A DNA stretch of 64,000 nucleotides from Bradyrhizobium japonicum USDA 6 (GTDB lineage: Bacteria; Pseudomonadota; Alphaproteobacteria; Rhizobiales; Xanthobacteraceae), in the NCBI RefSeq assembly GCF_000284375.1, contig NC_017249.1, forward strand, positions 5,372,001-5,436,000. Reading direction: 5' to 3'. The notes below the pieces were generated by a model. That model ran no database searches and had not been told where the DNA came from. It saw nothing but the letters and a program-made list of their open reading frames with translations. Below are positions 52,216-61,367 of the stretch, in pieces. A program made the translations under genes and the position numbers. The number at the start of each line of letters is the position of its first letter. The stretch's first letter is position 1.

Positions 52216-53736
52216 TCAGTTGCGACGGTGGGCGTTGAGGCGATGCTCGACGAAGAGCGAGTAGCGCGACATTCCAAAGCAGAAGATGAAGTAGATGATC
52301 CCGGCGAAGGCAAAGCCGGTGAACGCGGTCGACGGCGTCGACCATTTCGGATCCGAGAACGACGCGCGGAGCGAGCCCAGCAGGTCGAACAGCGCCACGA
52401 TCGAGACCAGCGACGTGTCCTTGAACAGCGAGATGAAGCTGTTGACGAGGTTCGGAATGACGTGGCGCAGCGCCTGCGGCAGCACGATCAGCGAGGTTGT
52501 CTTCCACCAGGACAGACCCAGGGCGGCCGCCGCTTCGCCCTGCCCGCGCGGGATCGCGGCCAACCCGCCGCGGACGTTCTCGGCCTGATAGGCGCCCGTG
52601 AACAGCGCAATGCCGATCAGCGCGCGCACCAGACCGTCGACCGTAAAATTGCCCGGCAGGAACAAAGGCAGCATGTAGGTCGCGAAGAACAGCACGGTGA
52701 TCAGCGGCACGCCGCGCCAGAACTCGATGAAGGCGATCGAGAAGATCCGGATCAGCGGAATGGTCGAGCGGCGGCCGAGCGCCAGCGCGATGCCGATCGG
52801 CAGCGAGGTGACGATGCCGGTCACGGAGACCACCAGCGTCACCAGGAGCCCGCCCCACAGGTTCGTGGCCACGACCGGCAGGCCGCCGTGATCGAGCCCC
52901 ATCAGCTTGATCACGACCGCGATGGCGATGAAGGTGCCGATGCTGGATGTCAGAGCCCGGCCGCCGGTGCGAACGCCGCCACCAAGAACGAAGGCGATCA
53001 GGGAGACGATCGCCGCCGTGATGGCGAAATCGGCCCAGACCGACTGGCCCGTTCCCTGGAGCTGGTCACGCAGCCAGGTCAGCGGAAAGATCAGCCAGTA
53101 GATCGCAGTGCCGACCAGCACGATGAGATTGCCGGCCAGCCAGAAGAGCGGCGCGATGGCCGAGGTCTTGGCGAGACTGAGCAGAGCCTGCCCGGCGCCG
53201 ATGATGCTGTCGTCGAACAATTGCAGCAGGCCGGCCGTCCAGCTCAGGCCGAACCCGGTGATGCCGCCGCCGTGCAGCAGAAAGAACGCCACCACGGGAA
53301 AGGCGAAGAAGAAGAGACTTGCGTTCAGTCCTTTCGCCGGCAGGCGCGGAATGAGCAGCGGCAGGAGCAGAACCGCCGCCAGGATCAGCGAGAGGTTGAC
53401 CCGCCAGCGCTCGGCCTCGGGATAGAAGCCGTAGATCAGTTGCGGCAGCTTGGCCTGGATGTAGGGCCAGCAGGCGCCGACCGTAAAGCCGGCATTCTCG
53501 GTCAGGCACGCCGTGCGATCCTTGCCGGTCCAGACCGCATCGACCATCAGGAACTTGACGGAGGGAACGATGGTGAACCAGAGCAGCAAGGCGCCCACGA
53601 TCGTGAGCAGGATGTTGGTCGGCGAATTGAACAGCCGGGTGCGCACGAGGCCAATGAAGCCCGTGGTCTTCACCGGCGCGGGACGCTCGGTGAGCAGGTC
53701 CCGGCGGACGTAGGCGGACGAGGTGATGTCGCTCAT
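52216..53736 (-). CDS. aapM: General amino-acid ABC permease AapM
   Basis: A 506-residue permease, much longer than HisQM proteins because of extra TM helices in the N-terminal half, as known for AapM. The conserved loop near the C-terminus is [40 protein letters not shown]. The start at 53736 ([15 protein letters not shown]) overlaps the aapQ stop by four bases (ATGA). It forms a heterodimer with AapQ. Confidence 0.93.
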   Translation of the reverse strand: MSDITSSAYVRRDLLTERPAPVKTTGFIGLVRTRLFNSPTNILLTIVGALLLWFTIVPSVKFLMVDAVWTGKDRTACLTENAGFTVGACWPYIQAKLPQLIYGFYPEAERWRVNLSLILAAVLLLPLLIPRLPAKGLNASLFFFAFPVVAFFLLHGGGITGFGLSWTAGLLQLFDDSIIGAGQALLSLAKTSAIAPLFWLAGNLIVLVGTAIYWLIFPLTWLRDQLQGTGQSVWADFAITAAIVSLIAFVLGGGVRTGGRALTSSIGTFIAIAVVIKLMGLDHGGLPVVATNLWGGLLVTLVVSVTGIVTSLPIGIALALGRRSTIPLIRIFSIAFIEFWRGVPLITVLFFATYMLPLFLPGNFTVDGLVRALIGIALFTGAYQAENVRGGLAAIPRGQGEAAAALGLSWWKTTSLIVLPQALRHVIPNLVNSFISLFKDTSLVSIVALFDLLGSLRASFSDPKWSTPSTAFTGFAFAGIIYFIFCFGMSRYSLFVEHRLNAHRRN

Positions 53737-54938
53737 GCGCCGAGGCTCCGGCTGACGCGCCAACCATACACGCTCATGATGGCGCTCGTGAGCAAGGAGA
53801 TCAGGAGGTAGACGCCCATCGTCATGGCAATGATCTCGATCGCCTGCCCGGTCTGGCTCAGCGACGTGCCGGCGAACACCGACACCAGGTCAGGATAGCC
53901 GATCGCGACCGCGAGCGAGGAATTCTTGGTGAGGTTGAGGTACTGGTTGGTCAGCGGCGGCACGATGACGCGCATCGCCTGCGGCACGACTATCAGGCGG
54001 AGCGTGGTGCCGCGGCTTAAGCCCAGCGAGGAGCCCGCCTCCATCTGCCCCCTGTGGACGGACAGGATGCCGGCGCGCACGATCTCGGCGATGAAGGCGG
54101 CGGTGTAGGTCGACAGCGACAGCGCCAGGGCCACGAATTCCGGGATGATCCGCGAGCCGCCGGCGAAATTGAAGCCCTTGAGCTGCGGCACCTCGAAGCT
54201 GAAGGGCACACCGGATACCAGCATGGTGGCGAGCGGCAGGGCGAACAGCAGGCCCAGCACATAGGGCCAGATCCGAATCATCTGCCCCCGCTGAAACAAG
54301 GCGCGCCGCGCGTAGATGCGCAACGCCAGCGAGGCCACGACCCCGAATGCCAGCACCGCGAGGAACGCCTCGAAGCCGCTCTCGCCGATCGGGCGCGGAA
54401 TGACGAGGCCGCGATTGCTGACGAAGGCGAGGCCGAGCAGCGAGATGCTCTGCCGGGGATTTGGCAAGGCCGCGAGCACCGCCAGGTACCAGAACAGGAT
54501 CTGGAACAGCAGCGGCAGGTTGCGGATGACCTCGACATAGATCTCGCCGACGCGCGACAACAGCCAGTTGGGCGACAGCCGGCACAGCGCGACGATGAAG
54601 CCGATCACGGTGGCGAAGAAGATGCCCACCACCGAGACCACGAGCGTGTTCAAAAGCCCGACCACGAACACCCGCAGGAACGTGTCCGAGCCGGTGTAGG
54701 AGATCAGCGTCTGGTTGACGTCGAAGCCGGCATTGTTCCGCAAGAAACCGAAGCCGGCGGCAATGTGCTGGTTTTCGAGGTTGGCCCGGGCGTTGGAGAC
54801 GATCTCGTAGCCAATCCAGCCCAGGATCGCCGCGAAGGCAAACTGGACGGCGACGCCGTTCCAGCCTGCCTTGCCGCCCAGAACGCGCCTGATCTTCAGC
54901 GCGATCTGGGCCGGCGGTTTTCGAGCCTCGGTGCTCAT
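53733..54938 (-). CDS. aapQ: General amino-acid ABC permease AapQ
   Basis: A 401-residue membrane protein with about eight TM helices and the inner-membrane coupling loop IVRAGILSVHRGQMEAGSSLGLSRGTTLRLIVVPQAMR. Its N-terminal domain includes a large periplasmic part (NQHIAAGFGFLRNNAGFDVNQTLISY) that is typical of AapQ/BztB. It follows aapJ after a 19-base gap. It moves a broad range of L-amino acids across the inner membrane. Confidence 0.94.
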   Translation of the reverse strand: MSTEARKPPAQIALKIRRVLGGKAGWNGVAVQFAFAAILGWIGYEIVSNARANLENQHIAAGFGFLRNNAGFDVNQTLISYTGSDTFLRVFVVGLLNTLVVSVVGIFFATVIGFIVALCRLSPNWLLSRVGEIYVEVIRNLPLLFQILFWYLAVLAALPNPRQSISLLGLAFVSNRGLVIPRPIGESGFEAFLAVLAFGVVASLALRIYARRALFQRGQMIRIWPYVLGLLFALPLATMLVSGVPFSFEVPQLKGFNFAGGSRIIPEFVALALSLSTYTAAFIAEIVRAGILSVHRGQMEAGSSLGLSRGTTLRLIVVPQAMRVIVPPLTNQYLNLTKNSSLAVAIGYPDLVSVFAGTSLSQTGQAIEIIAMTMGVYLLISLLTSAIMSVYGWRVSRSLGA

Positions 54939-54957
54939 CGCCGCGGATCAGGCGGGA

Positions 54958-55974
54958 TCAGCGGATCGGCGGCGCGTACTGAAGACCGCCCTTGTTCCAG
55001 AGATTGTTGAGGCCACGGTTGATGCCGAGCGGCGAACCGGCACCGACGTTGCGGTCGAACACCTCGCCGTAATTGCCGACGGCCTTCACGATCCGCACCA
55101 CCCAGTCCTTGGTCAGGCCGAGCTGTTCGCCGAAATTGCCGTCGCTGCCGAGCACGCGCTTCAGCTCCGGATTTTCCAGTTTCGCCTTCTCGTCGACGTT
55201 CTTCGAGGTCACGCCGAGCTCTTCGGTGGTGACCAGGGCGAACAGCGTCCATTTCACGATGTCGAACCACTGGTCGTCGCCGTGGCGCACCATCGGCCCG
55301 AGCGGCTCCTTCGAGATGATTTCGGGGAGCACCATATGGTCGTTGGGATTGGCAAGCTTGAGGCGGTTGGCGTACAGGCCCGACTGGTCGGTGGTGAAGA
55401 CGTCGCAGCGACCGGCTTCATAGGCCTTGACGGTCTCGTCGTTGGTGCCGAACGCGATCACCTCGTACTTCATGTTGTTGGCCTTGAAGTAGTCGGCGAG
55501 GTTCTGCTCGGTGGTGGTGCCGGTCTGGACACAGACCGAGGCGCTGTTGAGCTCGAGCGCCGAATTCACCTTGAGCGACTTCTTCACCATGAAGCCCTGC
55601 CCGTCATAATAGGTCACGCCGGTGAAGTTGGCGCCGAGCGAGGTGTCGCGCGAGATGGTCCAGGTGGTGTTGCGCGAGAGCACGTCGATTTCGCCGGATT
55701 GCAGTGCCGTGAAACGATCCTTGGCGGACAACGGCACGTACTTGACCTTGGTCGCATCGTTGAAGATCGCGCCGGCGATCGCGCGGCAGAGGTCGACGTC
55801 AAGCCCGGTCCAGTTGCCCTTGTCGTCGGGCGAGGAGAAGCCGGGCAGGCCCTGGCTGACGCCGCAGGACAGCATGCCCCGGTCCTTGATGGTCTTGAGC
55901 GTTTGCGCATCGGCGGCCTGGGCGGAGAGGCCGGCGGCGAGAGCGAGGGTGAGAGCCAGGGTTACGCGTTTCAT
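54958..55974 (-). CDS. aapJ: General amino-acid binding protein AapJ
   Basis: A 338-residue periplasmic receptor. Signal peptide MKRVTLALTLALAAGLSAQAADA; mature start QTLKTIKDRGMLSCGVSQGLPGFS, which is the AapJ/BztA signature. The second lobe includes VCVQTGTTTEQNLADYF, and the end GAGSPLGINRGLNNLWNKGGLQYAPPIR is highly conserved. The start at 55974 puts the signal peptide first; an upstream open frame is not coding. First gene of the operon. The ~390 bases upstream to metC hold the two divergent promoters and no gene that I can see. Confidence 0.95.
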   Translation of the reverse strand: MKRVTLALTLALAAGLSAQAADAQTLKTIKDRGMLSCGVSQGLPGFSSPDDKGNWTGLDVDLCRAIAGAIFNDATKVKYVPLSAKDRFTALQSGEIDVLSRNTTWTISRDTSLGANFTGVTYYDGQGFMVKKSLKVNSALELNSASVCVQTGTTTEQNLADYFKANNMKYEVIAFGTNDETVKAYEAGRCDVFTTDQSGLYANRLKLANPNDHMVLPEIISKEPLGPMVRHGDDQWFDIVKWTLFALVTTEELGVTSKNVDEKAKLENPELKRVLGSDGNFGEQLGLTKDWVVRIVKAVGNYGEVFDRNVGAGSPLGINRGLNNLWNKGGLQYAPPIR

Positions 55975-56366
55975 GGGCTGAAGGCCTTTCAAAGTCGTCT
56001 CAAGGTCAGGAATGGCGTCTTTGGGATCGTCTCCGCCAGGGCTAGCCGCATCAAGACCAGCCTTGCAAGAGTCATGCTGGAAAACCTTGCCGAACACTCG
56101 CCCATCCCGGGAGGCCATACCTTAATCCCCGCCGCAAGCGCCCGCCGTTATGGCTGTGACGCAAGGTCCGGTCAGACGTGGATCGAAGGTCGCGGCAGCC
56201 CCTCAACATGCGGCGACTGAATAGCACCCGCGCATCTCAGAACGACTGGCGTGCCGGGTCAAGGGGTTGACGGGACTCTTCTGTGTTCTGTTATTAACGG
56301 CAGCGGCCTTCGGCCGGCCCGCGGGCGCGGCGCGCCCGGTGGAAACGCGGTTTTGAAAGCAGACGC
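55975..56366. promoter_or_regulatory. Divergent region between aapJ and metC
   Basis: 392 bp with no convincing gene. GC-rich inverted repeats near 56303-56340 precede metC and could be transcription or attenuation elements. The aap promoter, probably under nitrogen control in rhizobia, must be here; I could not find a clear sigma-54 site. Confidence 0.4.
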
Positions 56367-57551
56367 ATGGATTCCTCGCACCCCTCCCAACAGCACGCCG
56401 AGACCCGGCTGGTGACCTCCGGCCGCGACACCAAGGCGCAGAAGGGGTTCGTCAATCCGCCGGTGTTTCACGGTTCGACCGTGCTCTATCCGACCGCCGA
56501 GGACCTGCACGCCCATCGCGGCGAGTTCCAGTACGGCCGCCACGGCACCCCCACCACCAGGGCGTTCCAGGAGACGCTGATGGCACTGGAGGGGCCGCAA
56601 TGCGCCGGCGTCGGCATCGTGCCGTCAGGCCTGTCGGCGATCTCCACCACCCTGCTCTCGGTGCTGAAGACCGGCGACCATCTGCTCGTCTGCGACAACG
56701 TCTATCGGCCCTCGCGCAATTTCTGCAACGGTATGCTCGCGCGCCTTGGCATCGAAACCACCTATTTCGATCCGCTGATCGGCGCGGGCATCGACAAGCT
56801 GTTCAAGCCCAACACCCGCGCGGTGCTGGTGGAGGCGCCGGGCTCGCAGTCGTTCGAGATGCCTGATATCCGCGCCATCGCCGAGGTCGCGCATGCGCGC
56901 GACGCGCTCGTCATCGACGACAACACCTGGGCGACGCCGCTCTATCATCGCTCGCTCGACCAGGGCGTCGACATCAGCATGCAGGCCGCCACCAAATATA
57001 TCGGCGGCCATTCCGACATCATGTTCGGCACCATCTCGGCCAACGCCAAGGCCTGGCCGCAGATTGCCGAAGGCATCCGCCTGCTCGGCGTCTGCGCCGG
57101 CCCTGACGACGTCTTCCTCGCGCTGCGCGGCCTGCGCACGCTGTCGGTGCGATTGGCGCAGCATCATCGCTCGGGGCTCGACATGGCGCGCTGGCTCGCG
57201 GCCCGCCCCGAGGTCGCGCGCGTGCTGCATCCGGCGCTCGAAACCGATCCCGGCCATGGGATCTGGAAGCGCGATTTCACGGGCGCGTCGGGCCTGTTCA
57301 GCATCGTGTTGAAGCCGGCGCCGCAGAAGGCCGTCGACACCATGCTCAACACGCTCAAGCTGTTCGGCATGGGCTTCTCCTGGGGCGGCTTCGAGAGCCT
57401 TGTGATTCCCTTCGATTGCGACGCCTATCGTACCGCCACGAAGTGGTCGCCGGGCGGCCCGACCCTGCGACTGCACATCGGGCTCGAAAGCGTCGACGAT
57501 CTCAAGTCCGATCTCGATCGCGGCTTCGCTGCCCTCAAGGCGGCAATGTGA
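56367..57551 (+). CDS. metC: Cystathionine beta-lyase
   Basis: A 394-residue PLP enzyme of the Cys/Met metabolism family that cleaves cystathionine to homocysteine, pyruvate and ammonia. Notable sequences are FVNPPVFHGSTVLYPTAEDL (N-terminal arm), YGRHGTPTTRAFQ (phosphate-binding from the neighbouring subunit), VPSGLSAISTTL, IDDNTWATPLYHRSLDQGVDISMQAATKYIGGHSD with the PLP lysine in TKYIGGHSD, and SWGGFESL. The length is typical. It is the only gene on this strand here and has its own promoter. Confidence 0.93.
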   Translation: MDSSHPSQQHAETRLVTSGRDTKAQKGFVNPPVFHGSTVLYPTAEDLHAHRGEFQYGRHGTPTTRAFQETLMALEGPQCAGVGIVPSGLSAISTTLLSVLKTGDHLLVCDNVYRPSRNFCNGMLARLGIETTYFDPLIGAGIDKLFKPNTRAVLVEAPGSQSFEMPDIRAIAEVAHARDALVIDDNTWATPLYHRSLDQGVDISMQAATKYIGGHSDIMFGTISANAKAWPQIAEGIRLLGVCAGPDDVFLALRGLRTLSVRLAQHHRSGLDMARWLAARPEVARVLHPALETDPGHGIWKRDFTGASGLFSIVLKPAPQKAVDTMLNTLKLFGMGFSWGGFESLVIPFDCDAYRTATKWSPGGPTLRLHIGLESVDDLKSDLDRGFAALKAAM

Positions 57552-57684
57552 GCCTGCTCACAAGGCATCGCGGCGCGGGAACGAGCAACGGACGCAAACG
57601 TTAACGCCGACGCGCCAACAAAGGGTTTGAACCGCTGACGTTTGGCGCTAGCCTCACCAATCGACTCCAATCCGGACGCGGAGC

Positions 57685-59373
57685 ATGGGAACGTTGGTTC
57701 TGCTCGATCTGATGGGCGGCGTGGCGCTGTTGCTGTGGGGCCTGCACATGGTCCACAGCGGGATTCTGCGCGCCTTCGGCCCGGACCTGCGGCGGCTGCT
57801 CGGCAAGGCGCTCGGCAACCGATTCAACGCGTTCGCCGCCGGGCTTGGCCTCACCGCGCTGCTCCAGAGCAGCACGGCGACGGCGCTGATCACCAGCTCA
57901 TTCGCGGCAGAAGGCCTCGTCAGCCTGGCCGCCGCGCTCGCCATCATGTTGGGGGCCAATGTCGGCACGACGCTGATCGTGCAGGTGCTGTCGTTCAACA
58001 TCGCAGCCGTTGCGCCTGTCCTGTTCGTGCTCGGGCTCGTCGCCTTCCGCTCCGGCCCACGGTCGCGAATCAAGGATATCGGCCGCGTCTTCATCGGCCT
58101 CGGCTTGATGCTGCTGTCGCTGCACATCCTGCTCGACACGCTAGCTCCGGCGGAGAACGCGCCGGGAGTTCGCGTCATGATGTCGGCGATCACGGGCGAT
58201 CCCGTGCTCTGCATCGTCATCGCCGCGCTCGTCACCTGGGCGGTGCATTCGAGCGTCGCCAGTGTGCTGCTGATCATGTCGCTGGCCTATTCGCAGTTCA
58301 TCACGCCTTACGCAGCGCTTGCGCTGGTGTTGGGGGCCAATCTCGGCAGCGCCATCAACCCCATGTTCGAGGGCGCCCGGCGCGACGATCCCGCGAGCTA
58401 CCGCCTGCCGCTCGGCAATCTCGTCAACCGCGTGATCGGGATCGCGCTGGTGCTGCCGTTCCTGGGTGGGATCGCCGAGCACATGCACGCTTGGCAGCCC
58501 GATCTCGCCAGGATGACGGCGGCCTTCCACATCGCCTTCAACGTGGGCACGGCCGTCATCTTCATCGGCCTGCTCGACATCATGTCCCGGCTCCTGACCC
58601 GGCTGCTGCCTGATCGCGTCCGGGAAGACGATCCGGCCCGGCCGCGCTATCTCGACGAGAGCGCGCTGGAGACGCCGTCACTGGCGCTCGCCGACGCCGC
58701 GCGCGAGACCTTGCGCATGGGCGACCTCGTCGAGGTCATGCTGCGCAAGGTGATGGCGGCGATGATGACCGGCGACCGCGCACTGGTCGACCAGGTCACG
58801 AAGATGGACAATGTCGTCGACAGCCTCGACGAGGCCATCAAGCTCTATGTGACGAAGCTGATGCGGGGCAGCCTCGACGAGAGCGAGGGGCGGCGCGCGA
58901 TGGAGATCATCTCCTTCGCCATCAACCTCGAGCATATCGGCGACATCATCGACAAGAGCCTGAGCGAGCTCGCGACCAAGAAGATCAAGCGCCGCTTCCA
59001 GTTCTCGGCCGAGGGCGCCGAGGAGCTCGCCGCGTTCCACAAGCGCACGATGGACTCGCTGCGGATCGCCTTCGGCGTCTTCATGTCGGGCGATGCCAAC
59101 GAAGCGCGCAAGCTGCTGGTGGAGAAGACCACGCTGAAGAACACCGAGCTCGCCGCCGTCGAGCGCCACCTCGACCGCCTGCGCGAGGGCCGCCCCGAGA
59201 CCATCGAGACCACCTCGCTGCATCTGGACGTGCTGCGCGACCTGCGCCGCATCCACTCGCATATCTGCTCGGCCGCCTATCCCGTGCTCGATGCCGCCGG
59301 CGAGCCTTATCGCAGGAGCGAGGCGGATACCGTCCTGCCCGCCTCCGGCGCGGCGTCGGCATTGCCGCGCTAG
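57685..59373 (+). CDS. Na/Pi cotransporter family protein with PhoU-like domain
   Basis: The 562-residue protein has an N-terminal membrane domain with two inverted Na/Pi-cotransporter repeats. Both carry the QSSTAT/HSSVASV-type signature (ALLQSSTATALITSS and WAVHSSVASVLLIM) and the GANVGTT / GANLGSA motifs. From about residue 335 a cytoplasmic PhoU-like helical bundle follows (SLALADAARETLRMGDLVEVMLRKVM...). Such proteins move phosphate with sodium, or possibly other anions. Convergent with the following envelope operon, whose first stop is 10 bases away. Confidence 0.92.
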   Translation: MGTLVLLDLMGGVALLLWGLHMVHSGILRAFGPDLRRLLGKALGNRFNAFAAGLGLTALLQSSTATALITSSFAAEGLVSLAAALAIMLGANVGTTLIVQVLSFNIAAVAPVLFVLGLVAFRSGPRSRIKDIGRVFIGLGLMLLSLHILLDTLAPAENAPGVRVMMSAITGDPVLCIVIAALVTWAVHSSVASVLLIMSLAYSQFITPYAALALVLGANLGSAINPMFEGARRDDPASYRLPLGNLVNRVIGIALVLPFLGGIAEHMHAWQPDLARMTAAFHIAFNVGTAVIFIGLLDIMSRLLTRLLPDRVREDDPARPRYLDESALETPSLALADAARETLRMGDLVEVMLRKVMAAMMTGDRALVDQVTKMDNVVDSLDEAIKLYVTKLMRGSLDESEGRRAMEIISFAINLEHIGDIIDKSLSELATKKIKRRFQFSAEGAEELAAFHKRTMDSLRIAFGVFMSGDANEARKLLVEKTTLKNTELAAVERHLDRLREGRPETIETTSLHLDVLRDLRRIHSHICSAAYPVLDAAGEPYRRSEADTVLPASGAASALPR

Positions 59374-59382
59374 CGGCGCGCC

Positions 59383-59721
59383 TCAGCGCTCCAGCGTCTT
59401 CGAGGCGCGGCCGCGGTTCTTGATGATCAGCATGATGTTGCGGACATAGATGATGGTCGCGAGCGCCTGTCCGAGGATGATGACGGGCTCGCGCTTCACG
59501 ACGCCGTAGACCAGCGTCATCAGGCCGCCGCCCATCGAGCAGAACCAGAACGCCATCGGCACCACGCTGTTGCCGGCGCGCTCGCTCGCGATCCACTGCA
59601 CCAGGAAGCGCGCGGTGAAGAACAGCTGCGCGACGAGGCCGAACGCCAGCCAGAAATCGAACTTGGCGACGAAGACGTCGTAGAGATAGTTGCTCAACGC
59701 CTGACCGTATTGGATGATCAT
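59383..59721 (-). CDS. LAB_N (lipid-A-disaccharide synthase N-terminal domain) protein
   Basis: The 112-residue membrane protein has three to four TM helices with the LAB_N pattern FWLAFGLVAQLFFTARFLVQWIASERAGNSVVPMAFWFCSMGGGLMTLVYG. Free-standing LAB_N proteins are usually coupled to GT2 and GT39 glycosyltransferases and are proposed flippases or accessory proteins in lipid-linked sugar transfer. ATGA overlap with the GT2 gene; last of the envelope operon. Confidence 0.9.
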   Translation of the reverse strand: MIIQYGQALSNYLYDVFVAKFDFWLAFGLVAQLFFTARFLVQWIASERAGNSVVPMAFWFCSMGGGLMTLVYGVVKREPVIILGQALATIIYVRNIMLIIKNRGRASKTLER

Positions 59722-60455
59722 GCCTTCACCTCAGTAACATCTGGCGTCGGCTTCTTGCGGCGGATCAGCCACCACACGCCGACGAGGTCCATGATGCCGA
59801 TCCACAGCCGGTCGAAGAAACCATAGTTTGACACGCCGGAATGGCGCGGCCGGTCGATCACGTCGACATAGGCGATGTCGTAGCCCTCGCGGCGCACCAG
59901 CGCCGGCAGGAAGCGATGCAACCCGTCGAAATAGGGCATCATCAGGAACACGTCGCGCCGGAACGCCTTCAGGCCGCAACCGGTATCGCGCGTTCCGTCC
60001 TTCAGGATCGCATTGCGGACGCCGTTCGCCACCCGCGACTGGAATTTCTTGAAGCCGGTGTCCTTGCGTCCGACACGCTGACCGGCGGCGAGACCGACAC
60101 GCCCTGCCCCCTTCTCGACTGCCGCGATCAGGTCGGGCAGGAAGGCGGGATTGTTCTGCCCGTCGCCGTCGAGCGTCGCCACGATCGTGCCGCGCGCTGC
60201 GCGCACGCCACTGCGCACTGCTGCCGACTGGCCGCCTGATCTGGCATGGCGAAGCTGCCGGAGATTGTCCCGCTGCTGCATGACCGCGCCGAGCCGTTCG
60301 CCGGTCGCGTCCGTCGAGCCGTCATTGACGTAGATGATTTCATAGGCCCAGCGGCCGTCGAGCGCCGCGCCGATCTCCTCGATCAGCGGCGCGATGTTGT
60401 CGGCTTCGTTGCGCACGGGAACGACGATGGAAACCGAAGGCTGGGACGACGACAA
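59718..60455 (-). CDS. GT2 family glycosyltransferase (ArnC/DPM1-like)
   Basis: A GT-A fold enzyme of about 245 residues, without the C-terminal TM pair of ArnC. VSIVVPVRNEADNIAPLIEEI begins the fold, VNDGSTDAT is the nucleotide loop, ATLDGDGQNNPAF holds the DxD and GCGLKAFRRDVF the acceptor region. The best start is a TTG at 60455 (SSSQPSVSI); no ATG exists near the N-terminus and a longer frame through the PAP2 gene is artefactual. It would make a polyprenyl-phosphate sugar for the GT39 enzyme of this operon. Confidence 0.87.
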   Translation of the reverse strand: MSSSQPSVSIVVPVRNEADNIAPLIEEIGAALDGRWAYEIIYVNDGSTDATGERLGAVMQQRDNLRQLRHARSGGQSAAVRSGVRAARGTIVATLDGDGQNNPAFLPDLIAAVEKGAGRVGLAAGQRVGRKDTGFKKFQSRVANGVRNAILKDGTRDTGCGLKAFRRDVFLMMPYFDGLHRFLPALVRREGYDIAYVDVIDRPRHSGVSNYGFFDRLWIGIMDLVGVWWLIRRKKPTPDVTEVKA

Positions 60456-60520
60456 ATCGAAAGCTCGTGGTTGGAATTGGCCTGCCCCGGGGAACCGGCG
60501 GTCCCGGCAGGCAGCCGCTT

Positions 60521-61366
60521 TTATGGGGCGGATGCCCCGTGGGCAACCCTTTTGAGACGGCCCGAGACCGCCCCTGCGAGAGGCACAATGGTGCCGTCGG
60601 CGCGGATGGCAAAGCCGAGCCTCCGGGCCGCGAACCAGTAGCGCACCGCCATGGCGCCGACGATGCCGACCAGAGCGCCGGCGACGACATCGCTCGGATG
60701 ATGCGCGAGCAGCACCAGCCGGGTCAGCAGGATCACGATTGCGTAAGTGAACATGAACACGCGCAGGCGCGGCCACAGCGCCGAGACCGCAAACGCCAGC
60801 GCGAACGCCGTCACCGCATGACCCGACGGCAGACTGGCATAAGCCCCCGTTCCCTCGAACGGGATGAAGTGGAACGGATCGGCCTTGCCGCTCACGAACG
60901 GGCGTCCGCGACCGATGAGATATTTCAGGATCTCGACAACGAACACGGACAGGGCAACAGACAGAAACATGTACTGCAACCGCGTACCGAGGCCGAGCAG
61001 CAGCCCGCGACGGGTGCCGCGCAATCCCGCTGCAACGAGCGCCAGGACCACCAGCGTCCCCCCGAGCACCGAGAGCACATACTCGTCCTTGCCGAAATCG
61101 GTCAGGATGCGGATCGGCCACAGGCTCGGTGTGCCGCGCGCGGGCATCAGCTGAATCTCGGTCTGATCGAACGCGAGCATCAGCACGATAATCAAGGCCG
61201 CACCGGCCGCGCTGAGCCACAGCGAATGCCGCGCCAGCTTTCGCGCGGCTTCGGCGCGGCGCGAATGCGAAGGCGTGCGGACGAGCTGCGCCAGGGCACG
61301 GCCCGACACGGCGAGCAATTGCGCGGGATAGCCCGGGCGCGGCGTGATGTCGGCTGGCGCCGGCAT
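60521..61366 (-). CDS. PAP2-family membrane phosphatase
   Basis: The 281-residue protein has about six TM helices and the three PAP2 motifs: KYLIGRGRPF (motif 1), PSGHAV (motif 2) and ARR-less HHPSDVVAGALVG (motif 3, with the catalytic His). Motif order and spacing are normal. It lies between a GT39 and a GT2 gene, so its role may be dephosphorylation of lipid A, phosphatidylglycerol phosphate or undecaprenyl diphosphate. Gap to the GT39 gene is one base. Confidence 0.9.
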   Translation of the reverse strand: MPAPADITPRPGYPAQLLAVSGRALAQLVRTPSHSRRAEAARKLARHSLWLSAAGAALIIVLMLAFDQTEIQLMPARGTPSLWPIRILTDFGKDEYVLSVLGGTLVVLALVAAGLRGTRRGLLLGLGTRLQYMFLSVALSVFVVEILKYLIGRGRPFVSGKADPFHFIPFEGTGAYASLPSGHAVTAFALAFAVSALWPRLRVFMFTYAIVILLTRLVLLAHHPSDVVAGALVGIVGAMAVRYWFAARRLGFAIRADGTIVPLAGAVSGRLKRVAHGASAP

Positions 61367-61367
61367 C